A stretch of DNA of 7,973 nucleotides, from assembly GCA_947388575.1 (NCBI GenBank), contig CANDSI010000044.1, forward strand, positions 1-7,973. Direction: 5' to 3'. The DNA is from an uncultured Mycoplasma sp. GTDB lineage: Bacteria > Bacillota_I > Bacilli_A > RF39 > UBA660. Numbering within the stretch: position 1 is the first letter of the stretch; every line of letters begins with the position of its first letter. The translations under genes and the position numbers were made by a program. The notes beneath the pieces were generated by a model that saw nothing but the letters and a program-made list of their open reading frames with translations, made no database searches and had not been told where the DNA came from. Positions 1 through 5,010 of the stretch are shown in pieces.

Positions 1-18
1 CCAATTCAATAATTACTT

Positions 19-47
19 ATTATATACTTAAAAAGTAAAATAATCAA
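19..47 (-). promoter_or_regulatory. Promoter reading off the left edge
   Basis: On the minus strand TTGATT (47-42) and TATAAT (24-19) are separated by exactly 17 bases. The -10 box is perfect and the -35 has two mismatches. The promoter overlaps the last codons and stop of the 28-624 gene, so it probably starts transcription of a minus-strand gene beyond position 1. That gene is not visible. Confidence 0.6.
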
Positions 48-624
48 TAAGTAAAGTTTTCAAAACTGCTTGTTCCTTTTTGCTATCAATTTTATCAATA
101 AGAGTTTTTAAAAAATCTAACTGAATACTTTTATTTTCAATATGCAAAATAATAATTCTCTTTATCATTTCAGTTTTATTAAAAAATAGTGTAGAAAAAT
201 AAGAACTTTTATTCAAAATACTTTTAATAAAATTTAATTCAGAATCATTATCATTATTTTTTATATAATAATCTAAAGATTGATAAATTAAGCAATCAGA
301 ACTAAAAACATTAAATAAAGTAATATAAATTATATTAGCTTTAAAAAAAGGAATTTCTTGCATAAAATCAAAGAAATTCTCTACTCCAATCTTTTTAATT
401 AACATTTTAGGATAATCTTTAATTATAGGCAAAAAATTTATATCGTGCTTTAAGCTATTTATATCATACTTTAAAATTAAATATTTCCAATTCTCAAAGC
501 TTGATTTTATATTACGTTTAAGTAATATTAATAAAAGTGATTTTAAAGCAACAACATCACTATCAAATTCGATTTCGTCTTTAATATCATCTATTAAAAG
601 CTGACAAAAATCACTTTTATTCAT
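28..624 (-). CDS. Hypothetical 198-aa helical protein
   Basis: I do not recognise this protein. It is 198 residues long, very rich in Ile, Leu, Lys, Asn, Phe and Asp, and looks all-helical. I see no convincing signal peptide, transmembrane helix, metal-binding motif or catalytic signature, so it is probably soluble and cytoplasmic. The start is placed at the ATG at 624-622 because AGGTGG (635-630) sits 5 bases upstream of it. The in-frame GTG three codons earlier lies inside that ribosome binding site. A strong extended -10 promoter lies directly upstream. The gene is divergent from a tandem HTH regulator 120 bases away, a layout often seen when the regulator controls its neighbour, so the regulator may control this gene (inference). 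No hairpin terminator is visible before the left edge. Confidence 0.75.
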   Translation of the reverse strand: MNKSDFCQLLIDDIKDEIEFDSDVVALKSLLLILLKRNIKSSFENWKYLILKYDINSLKHDINFLPIIKDYPKMLIKKIGVENFFDFMQEIPFFKANIIYITLFNVFSSDCLIYQSLDYYIKNNDNDSELNFIKSILNKSSYFSTLFFNKTEMIKRIIILHIENKSIQLDFLKTLIDKIDSKKEQAVLKTLLIDYFTF

Positions 625-641
625 TATTACCACCTAAGATA

Positions 642-670
642 ATTTTATCATATAAAGACAACTTTGTAAA
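642..670 (-). promoter_or_regulatory. Extended -10 promoter of the 198-aa gene
   Basis: Minus strand: TTTACA (670-665), a 17-base spacer, then TAAAAT (647-642) preceded by TGA, which gives an extended TGn -10. It lies 18 bases upstream of the ATG at 624. An ACAA-CT-TTGT inverted repeat (658-667) overlaps the -35 box and could be an operator for the divergent HTH protein; that is only a guess. Confidence 0.65.
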
Positions 671-730
671 ACATTATGCAAATAAACTCCAAAAAGCACA
701 TAAAAGAATATTTTTTGAGAAAATTATTAA

Positions 731-736
731 AGGTGA
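731..736 (+). promoter_or_regulatory. Ribosome binding site fixing the HTH start
   Basis: AGGTGA is followed by 8 bases and then ATG at 745. It is the only good Shine-Dalgarno sequence near the open frame and moves the start 23 codons downstream of the first in-frame ATG at 676. Confidence 0.7.
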
Positions 737-744
737 AGAAAATT

Positions 745-1197
745 ATGCAATTTCCAAGAATGAAAGAATTAAGAGAAGAAAAAGGACTAAAACAAAAAGA
801 TATTGCACAAAAAATGAATGTTACAAAAGGTTCATATAGTATGTGGGAATGCGGATCTGACACTATTCCCCTTCGCAGGTTAAATGAATTTTGTAATATC
901 TTTAATGTATCTATCGATTATGTAGTAGGATTTAGTAATAAAAGAAAATATGCAAATGCTAAACCCGATATAAAGCTAAAAATAACTGGTGAAAATTTAA
1001 AAAAAATACGTAATAAAAAAGGCTTAACTCAAGTTCAGCTTGCTAATGAATTAAAAATAAATCAGCCTACATGGAATAGATATGAAAAAAGTAGAACTTT
1101 AATATTAACTGTCGTTTTAGTAGAATTAGCTAGCAAATACAATTATTCTATAGACAAAATATTAGGAAAAGATAAAGACAAAGACTCTGAAGATTAG
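745..1197 (+). CDS. Tandem XRE-type HTH transcriptional regulator
   Basis: This 150-residue DNA-binding protein is built from two Cro/C1-type (XRE, HTH_3) helix-turn-helix domains, at about residues 6-62 and 84-141. Each shows the family pattern: a Leu-x-x-x-Arg first helix, a Lys/Thr-Gln turn entering the scanning helix (GLKQKDIAQKM; GLTQVQLANEL), a Trp after the recognition helix, and a closing 'SIDYVVG'/'SIDKILG' segment. The two halves look like an internal duplication. The C-terminus is an acidic and basic tail of Lys, Asp and Glu, and there is no sensor or peptidase domain. The start at 745 is chosen from AGGTGA eight bases upstream; an earlier in-frame ATG at 676 has no such site. The gene is divergent from the 198-aa gene and ends in its own terminator. 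It probably acts as a repressor of the divergent gene and of itself (inference). Its operator is not established. Confidence 0.85.
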   Translation: MQFPRMKELREEKGLKQKDIAQKMNVTKGSYSMWECGSDTIPLRRLNEFCNIFNVSIDYVVGFSNKRKYANAKPDIKLKITGENLKKIRNKKGLTQVQLANELKINQPTWNRYEKSRTLILTVVLVELASKYNYSIDKILGKDKDKDSED

Positions 1198-1219
1198 GAT
1201 TAAAGTTCCTAATCTTTTA
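1191..1219 (+). terminator. Rho-independent terminator of the HTH gene
   Basis: A perfect 9-bp stem, AGATTAGGA (1191-1199) with TCCTAATCT (1207-1215), has a 7-base loop and is followed by TTTATTATT. The TAG stop codon at 1195-1197 lies within the 5' arm. Confidence 0.85.
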
Positions 1220-1362
1220 TTATTGTAATCATAAATCTATATTAAAACTGAAATTCATTTAAAATTGGCAACTTTTTGATTTAAATAGCAAAAAGTCTTG
1301 ATTTTTGCATATATTTATAATATAATGAATATGCATTTTGAAAAACAAGTGCACTGGGGATT
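1198..1362 (+). other. Intergenic leader of the tRNA unit
   Basis: No coding region is seen. After the HTH terminator the stretch is AT-rich. It holds two inverted repeats: ACTTTTTG (1271-1278) with CAAAAAGT (1289-1296), and TGCATAT (1306-1312) with ATATGCA (1329-1335). The tRNA promoter lies between and within them. The mature tRNA starts 37 bases after the -10 box. Confidence 0.5.
1298..1326 (+). promoter_or_regulatory. tRNA operon promoter
   Basis: TTGATT (1298-1303), a 17-base spacer and a perfect TATAAT (1321-1326) lie upstream of the tRNA-Arg gene. A 7-bp inverted repeat brackets the -10 box, and an 8-bp inverted repeat ends two bases before the -35 box. Confidence 0.75.
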
Positions 1363-1439
1363 GCGTCCTTAGCTCAATTGGATAGAGCGCTAGACTACGG
1401 ATCTAGAGGTTAGGGGTTCGACTCCCTTAGGACGCACCA
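1363..1439 (+). tRNA. tRNA-Arg (anticodon ACG)
   Basis: The full cloverleaf is visible. The acceptor GCGTCCT (1363-1369) pairs with AGGACGC (1429-1435); the anticodon stem is CTAGA/TCTAG with loop CTACGGA and anticodon ACG at 1397-1399. The T arm has a TTCGACT loop, the discriminator base is A, and CCA (1437-1439) is encoded. It should read CGN arginine codons after A34 is deaminated to inosine by TadA (family knowledge). It is first of a two-tRNA unit, 8 bases from tRNA-Pro. Confidence 0.97.
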
Positions 1440-1447
1440 TTAATTAT

Positions 1448-1524
1448 CGGGAAGTAGCACAATTTGGCAGTGCACATGGTTTGGGACCATGAGGTTGCAG
1501 GTTCAAATCCTGTCTTCCCGACCA
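1448..1524 (+). tRNA. tRNA-Pro (anticodon TGG)
   Basis: The acceptor CGGGAAG (1448-1454) pairs with CTTCCCG (1514-1520). The anticodon stem is CATGG/CCATG with loop TTTGGGA and anticodon TGG at 1482-1484. The T arm GCAGG/CCTGT carries a TTCAAAT loop, the discriminator base is A, and CCA (1522-1524) is encoded. It reads CCN proline codons. Segments 1461-1470 and 1487-1502 recur in inverted orientation about 70-130 bases downstream. Confidence 0.97.
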
Positions 1525-1534
1525 GATTTGAATT

Positions 1535-1562
1535 TAAAAAGGCATCTAAAGATGTCTTTTTT
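1535..1562 (+). terminator. Terminator of the tRNA unit, probably bidirectional
   Basis: GGCATC (1541-1546), loop TAAA, GATGTC (1551-1556), extended by A/T pairs and one G-T pair and followed by TTTTTT. The complementary strand also has a U-tract after the stem, so the same hairpin could end minus-strand transcription from the nuclease gene. No other terminator is visible for that gene. Confidence 0.85.
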
Positions 1563-1565
1563 CAT

Positions 1566-1606
1566 ACCTGCAATTCCTCATGGCTGCCAAATTTTCAAAA
1601 TGCCCT
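1566..1606 (-). pseudogene. Inverted, deleted copy of tRNA-Pro
   Basis: Read on the minus strand, 1593-1584 is AATTTGGCAG, identical to the D-arm region of tRNA-Pro (1461-1470). It runs directly into CCATGAGG (1583-1576, identical to 1487-1494). Two extra bases follow, then TTGCAGGT (1573-1566, identical to 1495-1502). That is 26 identical bases in the same order; the 16 bases holding the 5' anticodon arm and the anticodon are missing. Without gaps, the sequence upstream of the D-arm copy still matches 'GGG' of the acceptor arm. The 3' acceptor half is gone, so it cannot be a working tRNA. It sits 11 bases from the nuclease stop codon and beyond the tRNA terminator. Confidence 0.75.
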
Positions 1607-1616
1607 AAAATAAAAA

Positions 1617-2363
1617 TTAAACTCCTATTTTATCAAAAAGTCTCAACATATCTATTTCCTGAATTTCAAACCCTGTACCTCTATCATGAAGTTCTCCGGC
1701 GCGCTCTCCTTTTTTAAAGACACCTATTTTAAAAGTTACTCTAATTACTCCTTCAGCTATTAATTTAATAAATTCATTAAAACTTTTTAATTTATAAAAA
1801 TCTATATCATAATACTTGTAATAATCTTCTCCATTAATTGTATTAGGCCATGCTTTAACTAAAGCCAAATATTGTAGCTTACGATTTAATTTTTCTTCTA
1901 AAATTTTAAAAGTCCAATAAGACTTTTTTTCAATAAAGTTCATATTTTTATCAGTAATAAGTAAAAATATTTTCTCTTCTTCATAATCTACGACCAACTT
2001 AAATAAAAATCTATTTCCCACTAACGTAGAACAATTAGCTTGCACAGAAGCATGGAGAAGTTTTTGGTTTTTATAAACATTATCAGGATAACCATAAATA
2101 CTCCTAAGTCTTTTAATCTCAAATTCTTTTTTTCCTTGAGGTGTCGCGCCAAAAAGAGTTGTATAGCTTCTTGTATACCCTCTTCTAGTTTTAATTTCTA
2201 TACCATGATAATCAGGTAATTCTAAAGTATCCTCCTTTTTTCCGAGTAAATCTTCAAAAGTTTTACCTATCCCTGTATATCCACTTCTAGTAGCTTTAAC
2301 ATACCCCATCTTTTTTATTCTTTCAAACTCTTTTTTTAAACTCTTTAATTCTTCGGTAATCAT
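1617..2363 (-). CDS. MvaI/BcnI-family restriction endonuclease
   Basis: This 248-residue protein resembles the MvaI/BcnI restriction endonucleases, which share a MutH-like PD-(D/E)xK fold and act on double-stranded DNA as monomers (family knowledge). Visible signatures are TGIGKTFEDLLG (residues 30-41, with Glu37), then Pro-Asp (Asp51) and Glu56-Ile-Lys58, which form the catalytic E...D...ExK set. A basic 'TRRGYTRS' follows, and the C-terminal HDRGTGF (226-232) is typical of this family. Length and motif positions suit an intact enzyme. The start is the ATG at 2363-2361, with AGGAGG (2376-2371) seven bases upstream; the open frame runs 14 codons further but without support. No DNA methyltransferase lies within the window, so self-protection is unexplained. 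The gene has its own promoter and ends beside the inverted tRNA-Pro remnant. Recognition sequence cannot be read from sequence. A MutH-like nicking role is an alternative. Confidence 0.85.
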   Translation of the reverse strand: MITEELKSLKKEFERIKKMGYVKATRSGYTGIGKTFEDLLGKKEDTLELPDYHGIEIKTRRGYTRSYTTLFGATPQGKKEFEIKRLRSIYGYPDNVYKNQKLLHASVQANCSTLVGNRFLFKLVVDYEEEKIFLLITDKNMNFIEKKSYWTFKILEEKLNRKLQYLALVKAWPNTINGEDYYKYYDIDFYKLKSFNEFIKLIAEGVIRVTFKIGVFKKGERAGELHDRGTGFEIQEIDMLRLFDKIGV

Positions 2364-2393
2364 AAACAAACCTCCTTCCAAAGAATGTTTGAT

Positions 2394-2402
2394 ATAATAA
2401 CA
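2394..2402 (-). promoter_or_regulatory. Extended -10 promoter of the nuclease gene
   Basis: On the minus strand TGT-TATTAT (2402-2394) forms an extended -10 element 18 bases upstream of the AGGAGG site. The TTGACA-like TCGACA upstream is too far away (21 bases) to pair well with it. Confidence 0.5.
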
Positions 2403-2451
2403 CACAAAGAATAAATATTTTGTCGAATGGTGTTTTAAAGTAAAAATTTAT

Positions 2452-2484
2452 AAAAAAAAAGAAGAAATTTTAATTTTCTTCTTT
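2452..2484 (-). terminator. Terminator of the thioredoxin-like gene
   Basis: On the minus strand a 10-bp stem, AAAGAAGAAA (2484-2475) with TTTCTTCTTT (2467-2458), has a 7-base loop and is followed by six Ts. The stem is mostly A-T, but the layout lies just past the stop at 2499. Confidence 0.7.
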
Positions 2485-2498
2485 AAAAAGTCTAACTA

Positions 2499-3071
2499 TT
2501 AAAGATATTTTTTAAATAATTCTTCAATTTTATCGGCATCTCTATAGCCAACAAATCCATCAACCATTTTGCCATCTTTAATAACTATTACTACTGGAGT
2601 ATAACCATATTCTTCAAGTAATTCTCCAAAAGTACCTTCATTTTTATTAACAGTAGTTTCAATATCTAATTTCTTAAATAAATTTTTAAAATCTGTTCTA
2701 AAGGTTTGTTCAAGTGGTGAATAATGAATAGTTATAGCCATATCACTAAGAACAGTATTAAGTTCTGGCACTAAATTAACACAAACGCTACAAGTAGAAC
2801 GACCTATATATAAGAAATGAGTACCCTTTTCGTCAAATAATTTAGCAGCTTCTTCTCCAGTTACTTTTTTCATTTTACTTACATCATACTTAACAGTTGT
2901 TGTTTGATTACCATTATTATTTGTTCCATTATTACTTGACTTACCATCTTTAAAATATAATCCAATAACTAATAAAGCAATAACTACAAAACCTAATATG
3001 ACTACAAAAGTTAAGTTTCTCAATTTTGTATCTATTCTTTCTAGTTTGGCTTCTGTTTGATTATCTTTCAT
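2499..3071 (-). CDS. Membrane-anchored thioredoxin-like protein
   Basis: This 190-residue protein has a short cytoplasmic N-terminus, one hydrophobic helix at about residues 21-40, an Asn/Gly/Thr-rich linker (about 44-58), and a thioredoxin-fold domain from about residue 62 to the end. The domain carries a CSVC redox motif (Cys94, Cys97) after a beta strand ('FLYIG') and a Thr-Pro (Pro159) in the cis-proline position before strand 'VVIVI'. It should face outside the membrane and reduce, oxidise or shuffle disulfides there. The sequence also resembles the thioredoxin-like proteins annotated as bacteriocin transport accessory factors. The start is ATG at 3071-3069, with AGGAGG (3085-3080) eight bases upstream. 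It is a separate unit from the prepilin gene, which encodes no cysteine and so is not an obvious substrate. The partner is unknown. Confidence 0.82.
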   Translation of the reverse strand: MKDNQTEAKLERIDTKLRNLTFVVILGFVVIALLVIGLYFKDGKSSNNGTNNNGNQTTTVKYDVSKMKKVTGEEAAKLFDEKGTHFLYIGRSTCSVCVNLVPELNTVLSDMAITIHYSPLEQTFRTDFKNLFKKLDIETTVNKNEGTFGELLEEYGYTPVVIVIKDGKMVDGFVGYRDADKIEELFKKYL

Positions 3072-3098
3072 CACAAATTCCTCCTTAAAATCTATTGT

Positions 3099-3127
3099 AT
3101 TATACACCTAGTTACCAAAAAAATCAA
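3099..3127 (-). promoter_or_regulatory. Promoter of the thioredoxin-like gene
   Basis: Minus strand: TTGATT (3127-3122), a 17-base spacer and a perfect TATAAT (3104-3099). The -35 box is the 3' arm of the upstream gene's terminator hairpin, and the spacer begins with its U-tract. Confidence 0.75.
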
Positions 3128-3142
3128 GTTTTTCCCTTGATT
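3117..3142 (-). terminator. Terminator of the prepilin-like gene
   Basis: On the minus strand AATCAAG (3142-3136), a 7-base loop and CTTGATT (3128-3122) are followed by five more Ts. It starts 8 bases after the prepilin stop codon and overlaps the next gene's -35 box. Confidence 0.82.
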
Positions 3143-3149
3143 ATCTCTT

Positions 3150-3527
3150 TTAATCTATAAAAGTTGCTTCAACCTTATTATTATCTTTATTATATTCTAC
3201 CTTTATTTTATTATCATTAAATGTTTTTCCTGAATTATCTGGGCTAGTTACTATACCATCATCATTAGCCATCATATATCCATTCTCTACTAATTCGCTA
3301 ACCAAAATATAATTTGTATCGGCTTCCTTAAATAAATCTAAATTATCTAAAGCATATTCCTCAGCTTGCTTTTCAATCAGTGACTTTACTTCTTTAACTG
3401 AATCAGTTGTATCAATAGCAAATGCATAAGATGTACTATTAATTGTTATAAAAGCAACAATTCCAAGTAATACTACAACCACTAACACTTCCATTTTAGT
3501 ATATCCAAATTTATTTAAACTCTTCAT
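3150..3527 (-). CDS. Type IV prepilin-like (pseudopilin) protein
   Basis: This is a 125-residue protein with a class III prepilin signal. A short basic leader MKSLNKFG ends in Gly8, followed by Tyr9-Thr10-Lys11-Met12-Glu13 and a hydrophobic stretch VLVVVVLLGIVAFI. In this family a prepilin peptidase cuts after the Gly and N-methylates the next residue, and Glu at mature position 5 (here Glu13) aids assembly. Lys at mature +3 is unusual where a hydrophobic residue is common. The rest is a small acidic soluble domain without cysteine. Size is close to that of ComGC-like competence or minor pseudopilins, but no comG, prepilin peptidase or assembly ATPase is in the window. The ATG at 3527 is preceded by AGGTGG (3543-3538) at the rather long distance of 10 bases. 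The gene is transcribed alone. Confidence 0.78.
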   Translation of the reverse strand: MKSLNKFGYTKMEVLVVVVLLGIVAFITINSTSYAFAIDTTDSVKEVKSLIEKQAEEYALDNLDLFKEADTNYILVSELVENGYMMANDDGIVTSPDNSGKTFNDNKIKVEYNKDNNKVEATFID

Positions 3528-3552
3528 ATTTCCTTTACCACCTACAATAAAA

Positions 3553-3561
3553 AGTATAACA
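3553..3561 (-). promoter_or_regulatory. Extended -10 promoter of the prepilin-like gene
   Basis: Minus strand TGT-TATACT (3561-3553), about 10 bases before the AGGTGG site. The -35 region is a run of Ts with no good match, as expected for a promoter that depends on the extended -10. Confidence 0.55.
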
Positions 3562-3585
3562 TAATCTAAAAAAAGATTAAAGACA

Positions 3586-3620
3586 AATAATAAAAGAAAG
3601 CATATATTTTACACTTTCTT
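3586..3620 (-). terminator. Likely terminator after the glycosylase gene
   Basis: On the minus strand AAGAAAG (3620-3614) and CTTTCTT (3600-3594) flank a 13-base loop and are followed by a T-rich run TTATTATTT. The 5' arm begins inside the TAA stop. The loop is long and the stem short, so it is weaker than the others in the window. Confidence 0.45.
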
Positions 3621-4098
3621 AATATTTATTTAACACTTCATATTCATTAATTAACATTTGCATATCCCAAGTTGCATTAGCAGGACTAGTGCTAGGAAGA
3701 GATATTAACTCCGCAGCATATTTATCTTTAAAATATTTTTGATACAAATTATAAGCAGTTTTACCATCAAAAGCAATAACTTTTATCTTAGAATTATTAA
3801 ATATTTTATCTAAATTATTAGGAACAACATTTTTTATACTAGCATCACTACTAGCTTTAATATCACAAGTAGCACAAACATCAAATAAAGCTATTTTATT
3901 TCTTTTTAATAATTCTTTTTTATCTTCAATAGAATTAGGGATTTCTTCATTAAAAATATAAGCTAAAACTTTCCAAAATCTATTTTGCGGATGTGAATAA
4001 TAAAAACCAATTTCCCGAGATTTAATACTTGGAAAACTACCTAAAATAAGTATTTTGGAATCACTATTATAAAAAGGTTCTAAAGTATGTTTTTCCAT
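3619..4098 (-). CDS. DNA-deoxyinosine (hypoxanthine) glycosylase
   Basis: This 159-residue protein of the uracil-DNA glycosylase superfamily has the features of the group that removes hypoxanthine (deaminated adenine) from DNA, starting base excision repair. Motifs seen are ILILGSFPS (16-24), the diagnostic YYSHPQNRFW (33-42, with Asn39), ALFDVC (70-75) and the LPSTSPAN loop (134-141) near the C-terminus. In this family the first two motifs shape the base pocket and active site, and the last contacts the minor groove. Its length is normal, and it acts in the cytoplasm without partners. The ATG at 4098 follows the SPFH stop by 21 bases, but a hairpin terminator fills that gap. No Shine-Dalgarno sequence precedes the ATG, so expression may be low or depend on read-through. 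A generic Mug/UDG annotation is the alternative. Confidence 0.88.
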   Translation of the reverse strand: MEKHTLEPFYNSDSKILILGSFPSIKSREIGFYYSHPQNRFWKVLAYIFNEEIPNSIEDKKELLKRNKIALFDVCATCDIKASSDASIKNVVPNNLDKIFNNSKIKVIAFDGKTAYNLYQKYFKDKYAAELISLPSTSPANATWDMQMLINEYEVLNKY

Positions 4099-4105
4099 AT
4101 TTCAT

Positions 4106-4131
4106 AAAAAAGATAAGATTTACTTCTTATC
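4106..4131 (-). terminator. Terminator between SPFH and glycosylase genes
   Basis: On the minus strand GATAAGA (4131-4125), a 6-base loop AGTAAA and TCTTATC (4118-4112) are followed by six Ts. The SPFH stop codon (4122-4120) spans the end of the loop and the loop/stem boundary. The glycosylase ATG is only 8 bases past the U-tract. Confidence 0.75.
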
Positions 4132-5010
4132 CTTCATAACTTCACTTAAAGTTGTTCCAAAAGTTGCGATATCTTGTAAATTAGCTGGCACAATTAATTT
4201 AGTCGCTTGTCCATCTGCAACTTTACCTAAAGCCTCATAGCTTTTTAAAGTAAGAACTGCACTATCAGCTTTAGCACCTTTTAAAAGTTCAATACCTTTT
4301 GCTTCTGCTTCTTTAATTTTAAGCATTGCTTCTGCTTCACCTTCAGCAATTTTAATTTGGCTTTCTTTTTGAGCTTCAGCTCTAAGAATAGCGCTTTCTT
4401 TCTCACCTTCAGCGATTAATATACTACTTTTCTTTTCGCCCTCAGCTTGAAGTATTTTTTCTCTTCTCTCACGTTCAGCACGCATTTGTTTTTCCATCGC
4501 TTCTTGAATATCACGTGGTGGTAAAATATTTTTTACTTCTACACGATTAACTTTAATTCCCCAAGGGTCAGTTGCTTCATCTAAAATAGCACGCATTTTA
4601 CCATTAATAATATCACGACTTGTAAGAGTTTGATCAAGTTCTAGCTCTCCAATAATATTACGTAAAGTAGTAGCTGTTAAATTCTCAATAGCACTTACTG
4701 GCATATCAACTCCATAAGTATATAACTTAGGATCAGTAATTTGATAATAAACTACTGTATCAATTTGCATAGTAACATTATCTTTTGTAATAACCGGTTG
4801 CGGTGCAAAATCCTTAACAGTTTCTTTTAAACTTACTACTTTTGCTACTCTATCGACAAATGGAATTTTAAAATGTAATCCATTTTGCCAAGTAGTCTCG
4901 TAACTTCCTAACCTTTCTATAACATATGCTTTTGCTTGTGGCACAATTTTAATACACGGAATAACAATAATTGCTACAAGTATTAAAACTGCAATAAAAA
5001 ATTCAAACAT
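4120..5010 (-). CDS. SPFH/stomatin-like membrane protein (QmcA/paraslipin type)
   Basis: This 296-residue member of the SPFH (band 7, stomatin/prohibitin) superfamily organises membrane microdomains as large oligomers. An N-terminal hydrophobic anchor (about residues 2-20) is followed by the band-7 domain (about 22-180) with hallmarks such as 'VIERLGSY', 'GLHFKIPFVD', 'TKDNVTMQIDTVVYYQI', 'LRNIIGELELDQTLTSRD' and 'NILPPRDIQEAMEKQMRAERERRE'. Next is a coiled coil with an 11-residue repeat: AEGEK-like units begin at residues 189, 200, 211 and 222. Its length is typical of the family. Its ATG overlaps the nfeD stop codon by one base (TAATG), so the two are translationally coupled, and NfeD-SPFH pairing is a conserved partnership. 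A GGAAGGGTGAAG-like ribosome binding site lies within the nfeD end. Molecular clients are unknown. Confidence 0.93.
   Translation of the reverse strand: MFEFFIAVLILVAIIVIPCIKIVPQAKAYVIERLGSYETTWQNGLHFKIPFVDRVAKVVSLKETVKDFAPQPVITKDNVTMQIDTVVYYQITDPKLYTYGVDMPVSAIENLTATTLRNIIGELELDQTLTSRDIINGKMRAILDEATDPWGIKVNRVEVKNILPPRDIQEAMEKQMRAERERREKILQAEGEKKSSILIAEGEKESAILRAEAQKESQIKIAEGEAEAMLKIKEAEAKGIELLKGAKADSAVLTLKSYEALGKVADGQATKLIVPANLQDIATFGTTLSEVMKDKK

Noticed and set aside
676..744. 23-codon N-terminal extension of the HTH regulator
   Set aside because: The ATG at 676 has no ribosome binding site, while AGGTGA is well placed for ATG 745 and the HTH domain begins right after it.
648..863. Minus-strand open frame opposite the HTH gene, and similar frames at 5113-5298, 6852-7040, 7145-7357 and 7524-7757
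   Set aside because: They are antisense to well-supported genes, lack ribosome binding sites and show low-complexity or Ile/Phe/Cys-rich composition typical of shadow frames.
2364..2405. 14-codon extension of the nuclease
   Set aside because: It would run through the AGGAGG site that serves the ATG at 2363 and overlap the promoter -10 region.
3072..3107. 12-codon extension of the thioredoxin-like protein
   Set aside because: It overlaps the -10 box and the AGGAGG site of the ATG at 3071.
3566..3585. Small hairpin AATCT/AGATT flanking a run of T near the prepilin promoter
   Set aside because: Five A/T-rich pairs with a short loop and no U-tract after the stem; it is explained by base composition.
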